Shown one piece after another: positions 24,801 to 34,955 of a stretch of 35,420 nucleotides of DNA. This stretch comes from Puniceicoccales bacterium. GTDB lineage: Bacteria > Verrucomicrobiota > Verrucomicrobiia > Opitutales > UBA953. The number at the start of each line of letters is the position of its first letter. Position 1 is the first letter of the stretch. The stretch is from positions 1 to 35,420 of the forward strand of contig JAIRPL010000074.1 in assembly GCA_031256995.1 (NCBI GenBank), given 5' to 3'. The notes beneath the pieces are model-generated. The model saw only the letters and a program-made list of their open reading frames with translations, had not been told where the DNA came from and did not search any database. Both the position numbers and the translations under genes were made by a program.

Positions 24801-27800
24801 CCAATCCTGATCCGGAACGAAGAGCCGTCACAGCCCATCTACCTCACATACGAGACGGTCGGCAAAGGGAACGTCCCCAACAAAATCGAGGCGGAAGGGG
24901 GCAATGTGTATGTCAATGTCCAGCGCGACATCCCCAGCGGCATCTCGTTCGCGGGCGAGAATAACTTTCTTTACCTCCATTCCGGCGCCGCTGGCTCCAC
25001 GGTCGCCGCTCTTACCCCGATCGCGGTGGGCGAGGGCGGCAGGCTCACCCTGTCGCTTCCCTCCGGCTCCGTCTACACCGGGCGCCTCACTGGAAAAGGC
25101 GAGCTGACCCTGGCCATCCCTCTCGACCCCAACAACGAGCGTTCCCTCCGGATCGAGCCGGGTGAGGCCTGCGATTTTCAGGGCACATTCGTTGCCACCG
25201 CCGGCACCTATCGTTTTGCCGGCGCCAGCGCGGATTGGGGCGGCGCCACCCTTGCGACCGCGGGCACGGCCACGCCGACCATCCGCTTCGAGGGCACGGG
25301 CGCCAGCGATGGCCAGATCGTCAAAATCAAGGAGCTGCGCCTCGCCTCCGGCAATCTCGCCGTTGAGGGTGAGGCGTTCAAACCCTACGCGAGCCACCAG
25401 CCCATCCTCGACATTGTGGGCGGGAAAATCACCCACATTGAGACCGGGAGCGCCTCCACCTCCGACAAATGGCGGGACATCCGGCTGGATGGCTACGCGA
25501 CATCCTCCGCCGGAACCTTGACCATCGACACCTCCGCCGCGACAACGGCGACGACCTGGGGTGCCTTCACCCTCGTTGGGCAGGGTGTCATCCAGTTCTC
25601 TTACGACGATGCCACAAGCACGGTCACGGCCGCCCCCGGCGGGAGCATCAGCCCCGTCAATCTTGTCAAAAAAGGCTCCGGGACGCTGTTCCTCACCGGC
25701 GGCTCCATCCCTGACGCGCTTAATCCCAACGCCATTTTCACCATCGAGGACGGACTCGTGCAAATCGGGGCGGATGCGCAATACGGCAAAACCATCTGCA
25801 TCCAGAACGCCGGCAGCCGCCTGCGCGTTTCCGGCAGCCATGACAAGCCGGTCTCCGAGCGCACGTTCATCCTCGACGGCGGCGCCCTTGAGCTGAATTC
25901 GTTTTGGGCAACCGAGACGCCGGTCTCCACGATGCAGAACATCCAGATCCAGGGTGCGGGTACGGGCGCGGGTGTTGGACGGCTCGAGCTTGACCGCGCC
26001 AGCCTGCCCCTTGGGAGCGGGAGCCGCGTGTTTCTTGACGGGAATTCAACCATATCCCTCAAGGATTCCACCCTTCGCCACCTCACCCCTTACAGTGCTG
26101 GCGTGGAGGCTTGGACGGGCAATGAGGCCGCGCTGGAAATGGACAGCCCCTCCAAACTCGATTTGCGCGGCAACTCCGTCACCATCGGGAAGCTCACAGG
26201 CTCGGGCGAGATCCGCAACTCCGCCGCGAACACGGTGGCAACCCGCACCCTCACCATAGGCAATGGCACTGTGGAGGGGGATGTCTCCCTCTCCTCCGCC
26301 CACATCAATTCCCAAAACACCAACCAGACCAGCAACACGCCCGAGGGCCAATCCTCCGGGGGCACCTACGTCCTCACCGCCGCCGGCCCCGTGGATCTCG
26401 TGAAGACTGGCGGGGGAAAACAAATCCTGACCGGCCTGGTCACCTCCGAGAAGGTCGCCATCGACGGGGGCGTCCTCCAATTCGGCGACGTCCAGACCTC
26501 CCCCCAATACCAGCCCGCCGGAACCGGCACGCTGAGCATCGCCGCCCCGGCAAAGGGCGTTTTCTTCGCCCCCTTTGCCGCAAGCTCCTCCGTCAACATC
26601 AGCGGCGCGGGTTCCGTCGAGAAAGATGGCGCCGGGGTGCTCACCATTTCCGGCGCGGCGCAGACCTATGGCGGCGCCACCCTGGTCAAGGCGGGCACGC
26701 TGAGCTTTGCCAATGCCGCCAGCCTTTATCAAGCCACCGACGCCGGCGCAAAAATTGAGATCGCCTCCGGTGGCGTGCTGAAAATCCAGGAAAGCGGCAC
26801 GATCCGCCTCGGCAGCGGCCAAACCTCCCACGCCGGGCATTCCCAGACCCTTCAGGGCGCTCCCGAATACGACATTGTCGGCAACGTTGAACTCTCGGGG
26901 GGGCATGTCCTCCAAGTCGGCGGCACCCATGACAGCCACCCCGCCGACTTTTCCACCCTCCGGATCAAGGGGAATCTCACCATCGCCCCGTCCGCGGCCA
27001 CCACGATAAGGCTGGACGTCGCCACGCCGGGGGACCACGACGAAATCGCCCTCAGCGGCGAACTCAGGATCCAGTCCGGGTCCACGCCAAGGTTGGAGCT
27101 TGGCACCCCCGGCGGCATCCTGCTCCCGCGCAGCGCCGATTCCAACGGCACCTTTTACCCGCTCATCGCCGCCGTGAACCTGACGGATGGCACCTCCTTC
27201 AACGCCAGTTTTGGCGCCGCTCCCGACGACGCGTTTGCCGGGATCGGTCTTGCCGGCTCCCCGAGCCTCAAGAGCAACCTTGTCGTCCGGGACGGCAAAC
27301 TGGGTGTCGTCGTCGAGCGCAATGGCCGCCAGTTCATCTGGGACGGGACCGGCGCAAGCGACTCTTGGGACGCCGGCAGCGCGAATTGGATCTGGGATGA
27401 CTCCTCCGGCACCCTGAGTAGCGCCTCTTTTGTCGAATACGGTGCCGCCGTGTTGCGCGAGGGGACGGGTGCCGCGGAGATCGACATCGCCCAAAACGTC
27501 AGGCCATTGACCGTGGTCGTGGAGGACTCCGCCAGCTCCGCCCCCAACCCTGCCGCCACCTTTACGCTCACCAACCGCGCCGGCGCCAGGATAACCGGCG
27601 GCGGGGGCATCGAGAAAAACAGCGCGGGCACCCTCATCCTCAAGGCCGGAAACGACACCAACACCCCGAACGACTTTACCGGCCCCGTTTACGTCCTCGG
27701 TGGAAAACTGCACCTTGATAACACCGGGAACGCCGCCATTCCGCTCATTGCCGACAAGGGCCTGCCTAGTCTCCTTGGCGCCGGTTCCCTCGCCTCCGAC

Positions 27801-30800
27801 CTCAACCTCGGCAACGGGGCTGCGCTCCAGTTCAATTCCTCCCAGCCCACAAGCACCAACCGTTCCTTCACCGTGGATGCCGGCGGCGGGAAGATTGAAA
27901 ACCTTGGCGCCGGCCAGCTCCAGTTCACGGGAACCGAGGAAATCCGCATCGGCGGCACGGGTTCGTTCGCCAATGACGTCCGGACGCTGGAAATCGCGGC
28001 AACGCAGGGGGACGTCAGGCTTGGGCTTTCGATCGGCGCGCAAAACCTTCGCCTTCTGAAAACCGGGGACGGGAGCCTTGAACTCGCGGGCATCAATCGC
28101 AACGCCGGCCTCATCACCGTCCGGCAGGGCGCCTTGCTCGTCTCCAGCAGCGCCAACGCCGGACCGGAGGGCGTCGTCCTTGACGGCGGCACCCTGCGCA
28201 ACGCCGCATCCGCCGCCGAATTCTCCCGCCCCGTCGTCCTCGATGGGGATAGTTCCTGGGAAGTCGCCTCCGCCGGGGACGTCTTCACCCACACGGGCGA
28301 ATTATCCACCCACCTTGGGGTGACGCTTGAGAAACGCGGCGCGGGCACCCTCGCGCTCAACCGCGACAACCCCGCATTTTCCGGGGCCATCCGCGTTGCG
28401 GCCGGTGTCCTTCGCCTGGAGCAACGCAATGCCGTCGGCGGGGCCGCCATCACACTCGAGGGCAATTCCATTCTCAGCCTCCGTCCCCAGGGCGTGTCCG
28501 AGGTCGAGGTGCGCGGCATCTCGGGAAGCCCCACCTCCGTCATCGAAAGCGCCATCGCCGGCGCCACCAAGACCCTCGTGCTCAACCTCGCCACGGGGGA
28601 TAATGTTTTTGAGGGAACCCTTCGCGACGGTGCCTTGGAGGCCAGGCTTGCCCTGCGCAAAACCGGCGCCGGCACCTTGATCCTTCGTCCCGATGGCGGG
28701 AATGGCGGCAATACCTACACGGGAGCGACCACCGTGTCCGAGGGCATCCTCCGCGCTTCCGCCCCCGAGGCCTTCCACGGCACGGAGAAATTTTTCGTCA
28801 CCAGCGACACCTCCACCGCCGGGACGCTCGACATCCAGAGCTTCGACTATTCCGCCAAGGCCGCCGAGATTTCCGGCGCGGGGCACGATGGCAAAGGGGC
28901 GGTGGCCGACTCATCCGGCGGGGGGACGTTCCCAAGGCTTGAGCTTGCCGCCGACGCCATGATCCGGACCGCCGGCGCCAGCATGCTTCCCGATGTCTCC
29001 GCGCCCAACATCAGCCCTGCCGCCGCCACGCCGCTTCTCTCCCTCGCCCCGGATGCCGCGCCGGAAGCCTCCTCCAGCCCGAGGGTCTTCAGGCTTGGCG
29101 CGGGCGGGGTTTCGGGTGTCAACCTCTCCATTCTCACCGGGGCTACTCTGCGGCTCACGGGCAGCGACACGCTCGATCGCGCCATCATGATCCATCTCGC
29201 CGGCACAGGGCCGGCCGGCGAAACCGACTCCACATTGCATCTTGAGGACGGAGTCCGGCAGACCATCGCCGGCCTTACCGGCAACGGCTCTGTCTCCGGT
29301 TCCGGCACATTGACCGTCACCGTCCCCGAGGGGGCGAGGCAGTCCTTCGACGGCACGCTTCGCGGCGAGGTCGGTCTCACGTTGGAGGGGCGCGGCACCT
29401 TCTCCCTCGCGCCCGCGTCGGGCGGCAACGAGACAAGCGGCGTCATCACCGTCTCGGGCGGCACCCTTGAGCTGGCCTCCATGAGCACCGTTGGCGACCA
29501 CGACGTGCTGGGCAAACGCGGGCCGGGCGGCTCCAAGGTTGAGGTTCACAACGGGGTTCTCCTCTTTGACAACGCCTCGGTCGCGGCGACGGACCGCACG
29601 ATCCTTCTTGCCGGGACCACATCCACCTTTCGCTCCAATGGCGCGGGCCTGACCATCCAGGCCGACGCCTTGCTGGCCGTCGCGGATGGTTCCGCCCACA
29701 CCCTCGTGCTTGACGGGACCGCCTCCGCGAACGTCCTCGCCGCCGCGCTCACCAACCCGCTGAACGGCATCCTGTCCCTGCGCAAGACCGGCTCCGGCAC
29801 CTGGGTTGTGGGCGACGCCACCGGCACTGTCTCCAACACCCACACCGGCGGCACGGCCGTCCAGGACGGGACCCTTGTGCTCGCCGCCGACAGCGCCCTT
29901 GGCATCTCGGGCACGCTCGTGCTTGGCGACGCCGCCAGCAACACCTCCGGCATCCTCGCGCTCAATGGGCACAACCAGGCGTTTTCCTCCCTTACCGTGG
30001 AGGGTTCCGGCGCGAACAACCGTGTCATCAACGGCTCCGCGACGGGCACGGCGACCGTCACCTTTGAGCTTGATGGCGGCGCCGGGAACCTGGTGCGTTT
30101 CGCCGGGCAGCTTGGCGAGCGCGGCAACGCCGCGGCCAGTGACTTCAGCGTCATAAAGTCCGGCACGGGGACGCTTGAGCTGTATCTTGATCCCGCGCAC
30201 TCCAACGTGCAGGCCTTCGTTCACACGGGAGACACCGTTGTGAAGGCGGGCACGCTGAGGCTTTCCGGGGCGACCATCCTGGCCTCGCCCAGGATCTCCA
30301 TCGCCTCCGGCGCCTCGCTGGATGTCTCCGGGATGGCGGGTGATTTCGGGGTGAGCATCCTCGCGGGCCAGACCCTGGCCGCCGGTGGCGCGCATTCCGC
30401 CGGGCATTACGACGTGAATGGCAACCTTACGCTCAATGGCGGCAGGCTTGAGGTCGGCCAGGACGGCTTGCCTGACGCCGCGCGCGTCCTCAATGCCGCC
30501 GTGCCTGGCAGCACGCTTCGCGTCCGTTCCGCCTCCGAGTTCCTCTTCCACCTCACCGGCAACATATCCAACCCCGGAAACTCCCTCCTGCTGGTCAACG
30601 ACCTCCGTTTCGACGCCCCGGCCACACTCCACGTCAACCGGACTGAGGGCACGCTCGCCATCGGCTCCTACCTGCTTGCCAATTACGCGGGCGAGCTTGC
30701 CAATTTTGACCAGCTCGCCCTCCCGGCGGGCGTTGACGGCGGAGGGTATCTGGATTCCCGCTACAAGCTGGCGCTTGTCCACACGCCCGGCGTGAAGTCC

Positions 30801-33800
30801 GTCTACTTGAACGTCACCTCCACCGCCTCCGCCCAGAACACCATCACCTGGGTGGGCGACACCCGTGAGGACGGAAAAAACCTCTGGAGTCCTGTCGTCA
30901 GCAATTTCAGGACATCCAATGGCATGCGCGCGGGCTACTTCCCGGGCGACAGCGCCCTGTTTGATGACAGCGCGGCGGGCACGAACGTCACGGTCGGGGA
31001 AAATGTCTCCATCGGTTTTGTCACATTCAAGAACGACCTCGACTACACCGTCTCCGGCCTGCCCATCCGCGGGTCCGGATGGCTTGAAAAGCGCGGATCC
31101 GGGACCCTCGTCCTGCTCTCGGAAAACGAATACGAGGGCCTTGCCGGCGCCCCGGCCACCTACCTTGCGAGCGGCACCCTTGCCGTCGGCCACGACCTCG
31201 CCCTCGGCCGCGGCGCGCTCGCCATCACCGGCCCGGCGACCCTCGCCGCCATCAACGGATCCCGCACCCTCGCCAATGACATATTTGTGGATGCCGGCGT
31301 GACCGCCACCTTTGACTCCGGCGCCGCCCCGCTGCTTCTCACGGGCGGCCTTTCCGGCACCGAATCCTCCCGCATCTTCAAGCAAGGCGGCGGCTCCCTT
31401 CAGCTCCCGCCCGACGGCGTGAACTTCAAGGGCACCGTGGATGTCCGTTCCGGCGCGCTCCGCCTCGCCTCCGCCGACTATTCCGCCGCGATCATCGCCC
31501 TTGGCGACGGGAGCGCCTCCATCGAGCTTCTGGGCGGGAATGCCATCGGCGGGCTGCGCGGCGTCGCCGGCTCCAGGATCACGGGCACCGGGACCCTTTC
31601 GACAGGCGCGCGCGGGGAGAACTCCATTTTTGCCGGCAGCCTTCTTGGCGACTTCGCCTTGCGCCTCGACGGGAACGCCCGCACCGCCCTCGTCCTTTCG
31701 GGCGACAATTCCGGTCATTCCGGGGCGGTCGAGATCCTCAACGGGCGCCTTCAGATCGGCGACGGCCTCACGGGCGCGGCGGGCACGGGCGCGTTCACCA
31801 TAGGCAGGGCCGGGCGCCTGACGCTCCATCTGCCCGCAGACGCCACGCTTGAGCAGCCGCTTTCGGGCGCGGGGTTTGTCGAGAAACTTGGCGACAAATC
31901 CATCGAGGTCACCAATGCCAACAGCGGTTTCTCGGGCGACATCCGCCTCTCCGGCGGCACATTCCTGCTCACGGGGCAGGGCGCGTTTGGCTCCGCCACG
32001 ATCGAGCTTCAGTCAGGCTCCCTCCTGCTCGCAAAAGCGGGGGACTATTCGTTGCCCAATGACATTTCCGGCGCGGGTGAGCTTGTGAAGGATGCCGCCG
32101 CCGGCTCCGACATCCCATCCTCCGTGACCTGGCTCGGCTCAGGCTCCGTCAACATCCGCGTCCAGTCCGGCGAGTTCCATGTTGGCGACGGCGCCACGGT
32201 GCTCCAGCAGCGCCAGTTGCTGTCCACGACGGTCAAGGCGGGGACGGCCCTCTTCCTTTCCCCGGCGGCTGGCGGCTCCATCACCCTTGGCGATCTCGAC
32301 GGCGAGGCCGGCTCAAGCGTCGTCAAGGACGGCGCGGGCGAGGCGACGCTGACGGGCTTTGTCAATACCCGCGGCCGGCTCGTTGTGGATTCCGGAAGGC
32401 TCTCCATTGGCGACGGCACGGGTGGCGGCGCCATCTCGCTCCCCGGCGTCATAAGCGTCCCCGACGCCGGCGGCACGCTTGTCTTCAACCGCGCGGGCAC
32501 GGTTTTCGTCCCCGGCACCCTATCCAGTGCTGGCAGCATCGAGGTGCGCGGCGGAGAGGTCGTCCTCCAAGGCGCCGCCAATGCCATCACCGGTTCCCTG
32601 GACATCCTTGCCGGCGCCACCGTGCAGGTTGGTGACGCATCCTCCGCCTCGCTCTTCAATTCCGGTGCGGCACCGCTCACCGTCGGGATCGCCCAGGGCG
32701 CGTTGTTGCGCTACACCGCCTCCGCCCAGCGCCCCGGGCCGGGAGTCCCGGAGGACGGGACGCTCACCGGCGCCTCGTTGCGGTTGCGCGGCGAGGGTGT
32801 CGTGGAGCACCTTGGCACCGGGGTGCTCCGTTGGAACAGCGACGGCTCCATCTTCGCGGGGACCTTCCGCGCGGCCCAGGGGACCTACGTTTTCCAGGCC
32901 GGCTCGCTGCCTCCCGCCGCCACTTTCGACGCCACCGGCGCCGGCGTGCTGCGCATCGAGGGCGCCGCCGGCTTGAACACCGTCGAGGCACGATTTGGGA
33001 ATGGTGATGGCACGCTTCTCCTCGCGCCCGGCGCGGGTACGGCGGGCGGCCAGGCCGTTTTCCGCCTCGCGGGCACCGCAGCCGCAGGTTCCCTGCAATC
33101 CGGCGCCCTTTCCACGGCTGGCATCGCCTCCACGGCCGCCTTTGCCAATGGCACCCTTGCCGTGGCCTCCGGCGCCACGCTGGAATTCGCCCCTGGCGCC
33201 GATGCCCTCGCCACCCGCCTGCTCCACGTGCGCGACAATGCCGCCCTCACCGGCGCGGGCACGCTTGCCGGCTCGCTGCAGAATGATGGCGAGCTGCGCC
33301 CGTCAGGGGCCGGCATCAGCGTCTCCGGCGACATCCATCACAACGGACGCCTTGTCGTCACCGTCAGCGGAACCCCGCAATCCGGGGACGGCGGCGCCTC
33401 GCTCTTCCGCGCCCCCGCCATTTCCTATGGCGGCACACTGTTCATCACGGAAAACGCCACGTTGCTGCTCCAGACCAGCGGCGCCATTTACGAAAGCCTC
33501 CGCAATGGCGGCGAGGTGCAGTTCCTTCACGACACATCGGCCGGCGTGGATGCCCGCCCGGACATCTCGGGCGCCTTCCAGCGTGACGCCATCTCCGTGG
33601 ACACCGGCGCGGGAGCCGTGCCCACCCCCGCGCTCACCTACTGCAAAGGCGATGGTTATCTGACAATGACACTCTCGGAGCGGATTCTTGACATCGCATC
33701 CATCCGGGAGGGGCTTCACAATGGCAACACAGCCTTTGTCGAATACCTTGACGCCACCTTCCGTGAGGACTCGGGAAGGCTGTCCGCCGTTGTCAGCGGA

Positions 33801-34844
33801 TTGCTCAATGCCTCCTCCGGCGCCGCCAAGGCCATCAACCGCGCCTCCCCGGTCGGTCTCGCCAGCGCAACCGCGATGAGCCTTGCCACCGCCCGCGAGG
33901 ACTCCACGGATCTTCACTCCCACCTCGAGGCTTCGCGCTACACCCGCTACCAGCAGAAGAGCATCGCCGACACCGGTTTTTACATCAGCGGCACCGCCCG
34001 CTTTGAGCAAAACACCAGCGCGGACGGCCCCGCGTGGGATTCCAACATCTACGGCGGCACCGTCGGTTTTGACCAGGCCATCGGCCTGAACTTCCTCGTC
34101 GGCCTCGCCGCCGGTTACCACAAGGGCCGCGCCACGCTCGACTACGAGGCGGGCCGTGTTTACCAGGATCACAGCCGCCTGACCGCCTATGCCAGCACCC
34201 AGATTCGCGAGGACCTCTACCTCGATCTCGCCGTCCGCGGCGGCTACAGTTACTACGACATTGACCACAACAGCGGCCGCCCTGCCGCCGCATCCAACGC
34301 CGCCGCCGAGCGCATCGGGAGCGCCAATCCGGAAGGTTACGACTTTGGCGCCAGCATCACCCTCGGGGGGGCCGTCGGCCTCGCCAAGACCTTCTCCATC
34401 AACCCCTACCTCGCCGCCGAATACGATTATGCCCGCGTCAACGCCTTCACCGAGAAAGGCTCCCACGGCGGCCTCAATAATGACGCGGCCCTTCACATCG
34501 ACGCCTTCGCGCAGGAATCCCTCCGCCTCAAAGTCGGTGCCAGCCTGAACTACCTCCTTCCCCAGGAAGTCATCCACTCCGCGCGCCTTTCCCTTGATGT
34601 GGCGTATGCCCACGAGTTCCTTGACCGCGAGACCACGCTCAACGGCGCTTTCGCGGTGGACTCCTCCGGGCGCGGCTTCTCGGTGCACGCGCCGTCGCTG
34701 ACCCGCCATCGCGCCCAATTGTCCCCCTCTGTCGATCTTGGTTTGACGGAGAGCCTCTCCTTCCAGTTCACCTATCGCTTCGAGACGGATCTCTCCCAGC
34801 AAACCGCCCACCATCTCAACGCCTCGTTGCGCCTTCGTTTTTAG
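21834..34844 (+). CDS. Giant PATR-repeat autotransporter (type Va secretion), 4336 aa
   Basis: A very large predicted surface protein. The ATG at 21834 gives a signal peptide (RRSRLVKAALLAATSLSVFS) ending ARA with cleavage near Ala33; a TTG three codons upstream is less likely. The passenger (about 34-3950) is Gly/Ala/Ser/Thr-rich and nearly Cys-free. It carries at least 17 autotransporter-associated beta-strand (PATR) repeats of the form LxKxGxGxLxLxG...GxxxVxxGxL, for example near residues 495, 583, 681, 947, 1278, 1594, 2073, 2164, 2274, 2649, 2772, 3083 and 3656. Trp-rich boxes near 45, 861, 1834 and 3002 divide it into four long units. A helical linker (about 3960-4045) leads into a C-terminal autotransporter barrel (about 4048-4336) that starts GFYISGTARFEQN and ends in LRLRF, with the terminal Phe that BAM recognises. 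It probably forms a long beta-helix at the cell surface. Ligand or role unknown. Confidence 0.93.
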   Translation: MKLQPSSPRRSRLVKAALLAATSLSVFSQPARADVLSHSGDFTWDANDASAIWVGSGGGSAAWGVGGPHQAVLAGGVVSLSGEIVLTGLLSDIDPGLRVSDAGTVIDTGAGYFSGTGGIVFGNGGTIRGGGQSTYDGGTLVSGGTLTLGGTGQAAPLSGGVLGSGAVTLAAGATLNIAAAAAGNLSNFFFNNDIVSTGDNTSLAISAQHGTTTQKDNVRLGGSVVLRGDILLKGNGADVASFTLGGDTTVGGKLRVENATLQIGNGGNGGSLAFTGPDGIELAAGSKAIFDRSNTVGGAPESISLGAAISGDGIFIKRGESALTLDGVLSTTKGLAVEKGSLTLTRAVGGAFGGDSGSIRVTGVTSRLELAQASALAGALGVPVSVEAGGTLAAQDYNPVGALALDSGNLLVARGGSAGNAQSFALGSTVNVSATGGSPSDIKDSFISVAAGVVSNHGVHLSETGTTFNVAANARLTIAVPLLNAGSTGNAARLVKTGEGWLVLNGDSSNGFSGGVTLAAGVLVLNSPRALNANGVAHAVTGESTLVLQTSGNYGAPWNIGANLSVKNTDPATLSGKLTGSGVLVKEGTGSLVLAHAENTNAGLGVKIREGTLEIADRNALGSGPLTLDGGTLLLSGLEPQKDFSFQINPVTVTRDSRLHVESGLSRTFIGTMGNGGTQASLEKTGSGKLVFKGVSSVPSLNISAGQFIVSGAGVAWNGSVTVANDTTFGVTDGATANNVTVRNGGTFVSGPGNVARLELGGGTGLSPVILPEVAGVTQVAELAGTAAGLMLDPSLLVSKFEEAIASGTPIPILDYGTNGLSTAPAWGIKNEDIYRPDLSVADTGTGYVLNVTGQMYAVLVWNGTAVNRSWDTTSRIWKNTGKSDAPDRFLQGDEVVFDATSAAAGHEINIPGAVSPRSVKVDTPDENLGYVFTSTSGGKITGGTTLVKTGPGSLIIKNSNDYTASGTWGTEIRGGTVRAETENALGAAPILIRNEEPSQPIYLTYETVGKGNVPNKIEAEGGNVYVNVQRDIPSGISFAGENNFLYLHSGAAGSTVAALTPIAVGEGGRLTLSLPSGSVYTGRLTGKGELTLAIPLDPNNERSLRIEPGEACDFQGTFVATAGTYRFAGASADWGGATLATAGTATPTIRFEGTGASDGQIVKIKELRLASGNLAVEGEAFKPYASHQPILDIVGGKITHIETGSASTSDKWRDIRLDGYATSSAGTLTIDTSAATTATTWGAFTLVGQGVIQFSYDDATSTVTAAPGGSISPVNLVKKGSGTLFLTGGSIPDALNPNAIFTIEDGLVQIGADAQYGKTICIQNAGSRLRVSGSHDKPVSERTFILDGGALELNSFWATETPVSTMQNIQIQGAGTGAGVGRLELDRASLPLGSGSRVFLDGNSTISLKDSTLRHLTPYSAGVEAWTGNEAALEMDSPSKLDLRGNSVTIGKLTGSGEIRNSAANTVATRTLTIGNGTVEGDVSLSSAHINSQNTNQTSNTPEGQSSGGTYVLTAAGPVDLVKTGGGKQILTGLVTSEKVAIDGGVLQFGDVQTSPQYQPAGTGTLSIAAPAKGVFFAPFAASSSVNISGAGSVEKDGAGVLTISGAAQTYGGATLVKAGTLSFANAASLYQATDAGAKIEIASGGVLKIQESGTIRLGSGQTSHAGHSQTLQGAPEYDIVGNVELSGGHVLQVGGTHDSHPADFSTLRIKGNLTIAPSAATTIRLDVATPGDHDEIALSGELRIQSGSTPRLELGTPGGILLPRSADSNGTFYPLIAAVNLTDGTSFNASFGAAPDDAFAGIGLAGSPSLKSNLVVRDGKLGVVVERNGRQFIWDGTGASDSWDAGSANWIWDDSSGTLSSASFVEYGAAVLREGTGAAEIDIAQNVRPLTVVVEDSASSAPNPAATFTLTNRAGARITGGGGIEKNSAGTLILKAGNDTNTPNDFTGPVYVLGGKLHLDNTGNAAIPLIADKGLPSLLGAGSLASDLNLGNGAALQFNSSQPTSTNRSFTVDAGGGKIENLGAGQLQFTGTEEIRIGGTGSFANDVRTLEIAATQGDVRLGLSIGAQNLRLLKTGDGSLELAGINRNAGLITVRQGALLVSSSANAGPEGVVLDGGTLRNAASAAEFSRPVVLDGDSSWEVASAGDVFTHTGELSTHLGVTLEKRGAGTLALNRDNPAFSGAIRVAAGVLRLEQRNAVGGAAITLEGNSILSLRPQGVSEVEVRGISGSPTSVIESAIAGATKTLVLNLATGDNVFEGTLRDGALEARLALRKTGAGTLILRPDGGNGGNTYTGATTVSEGILRASAPEAFHGTEKFFVTSDTSTAGTLDIQSFDYSAKAAEISGAGHDGKGAVADSSGGGTFPRLELAADAMIRTAGASMLPDVSAPNISPAAATPLLSLAPDAAPEASSSPRVFRLGAGGVSGVNLSILTGATLRLTGSDTLDRAIMIHLAGTGPAGETDSTLHLEDGVRQTIAGLTGNGSVSGSGTLTVTVPEGARQSFDGTLRGEVGLTLEGRGTFSLAPASGGNETSGVITVSGGTLELASMSTVGDHDVLGKRGPGGSKVEVHNGVLLFDNASVAATDRTILLAGTTSTFRSNGAGLTIQADALLAVADGSAHTLVLDGTASANVLAAALTNPLNGILSLRKTGSGTWVVGDATGTVSNTHTGGTAVQDGTLVLAADSALGISGTLVLGDAASNTSGILALNGHNQAFSSLTVEGSGANNRVINGSATGTATVTFELDGGAGNLVRFAGQLGERGNAAASDFSVIKSGTGTLELYLDPAHSNVQAFVHTGDTVVKAGTLRLSGATILASPRISIASGASLDVSGMAGDFGVSILAGQTLAAGGAHSAGHYDVNGNLTLNGGRLEVGQDGLPDAARVLNAAVPGSTLRVRSASEFLFHLTGNISNPGNSLLLVNDLRFDAPATLHVNRTEGTLAIGSYLLANYAGELANFDQLALPAGVDGGGYLDSRYKLALVHTPGVKSVYLNVTSTASAQNTITWVGDTREDGKNLWSPVVSNFRTSNGMRAGYFPGDSALFDDSAAGTNVTVGENVSIGFVTFKNDLDYTVSGLPIRGSGWLEKRGSGTLVLLSENEYEGLAGAPATYLASGTLAVGHDLALGRGALAITGPATLAAINGSRTLANDIFVDAGVTATFDSGAAPLLLTGGLSGTESSRIFKQGGGSLQLPPDGVNFKGTVDVRSGALRLASADYSAAIIALGDGSASIELLGGNAIGGLRGVAGSRITGTGTLSTGARGENSIFAGSLLGDFALRLDGNARTALVLSGDNSGHSGAVEILNGRLQIGDGLTGAAGTGAFTIGRAGRLTLHLPADATLEQPLSGAGFVEKLGDKSIEVTNANSGFSGDIRLSGGTFLLTGQGAFGSATIELQSGSLLLAKAGDYSLPNDISGAGELVKDAAAGSDIPSSVTWLGSGSVNIRVQSGEFHVGDGATVLQQRQLLSTTVKAGTALFLSPAAGGSITLGDLDGEAGSSVVKDGAGEATLTGFVNTRGRLVVDSGRLSIGDGTGGGAISLPGVISVPDAGGTLVFNRAGTVFVPGTLSSAGSIEVRGGEVVLQGAANAITGSLDILAGATVQVGDASSASLFNSGAAPLTVGIAQGALLRYTASAQRPGPGVPEDGTLTGASLRLRGEGVVEHLGTGVLRWNSDGSIFAGTFRAAQGTYVFQAGSLPPAATFDATGAGVLRIEGAAGLNTVEARFGNGDGTLLLAPGAGTAGGQAVFRLAGTAAAGSLQSGALSTAGIASTAAFANGTLAVASGATLEFAPGADALATRLLHVRDNAALTGAGTLAGSLQNDGELRPSGAGISVSGDIHHNGRLVVTVSGTPQSGDGGASLFRAPAISYGGTLFITENATLLLQTSGAIYESLRNGGEVQFLHDTSAGVDARPDISGAFQRDAISVDTGAGAVPTPALTYCKGDGYLTMTLSERILDIASIREGLHNGNTAFVEYLDATFREDSGRLSAVVSGLLNASSGAAKAINRASPVGLASATAMSLATAREDSTDLHSHLEASRYTRYQQKSIADTGFYISGTARFEQNTSADGPAWDSNIYGGTVGFDQAIGLNFLVGLAAGYHKGRATLDYEAGRVYQDHSRLTAYASTQIREDLYLDLAVRGGYSYYDIDHNSGRPAAASNAAAERIGSANPEGYDFGASITLGGAVGLAKTFSINPYLAAEYDYARVNAFTEKGSHGGLNNDAALHIDAFAQESLRLKVGASLNYLLPQEVIHSARLSLDVAYAHEFLDRETTLNGAFAVDSSGRGFSVHAPSLTRHRAQLSPSVDLGLTESLSFQFTYRFETDLSQQTAHHLNASLRLRF

Positions 34845-34903
34845 GCCCGGCCGCCACAGGGCGCGCTTGGGCGCGGATCCGAGAAAAATTCCAGAAAGAG
34901 AAA

Positions 34904-34922
34904 CGGACACGTGTGATGTCCG
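34904..34922. repeat. Stem-loop after the autotransporter gene
   Basis: CGGACA (34904-34909) pairs with TGTCCG (34917-34922) around a 7-base loop, 60 bases past the autotransporter stop. No T-run follows, so it is not an obvious terminator. Confidence 0.35.
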
Positions 34923-34955
34923 GCGAAGCGGTGTGGCTGGTTGCCGCGATCCCAT

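Noticed and set aside
28911-31829. 972-codon open frame on the minus strand
   Set aside because: Same reason: an antisense shadow of the PATR repeats with no recognisable domain.
32520-33227. 235-codon minus-strand frame within the autotransporter gene
   Set aside because: Antisense shadow, Gly/Ala/Arg-rich, without motifs.
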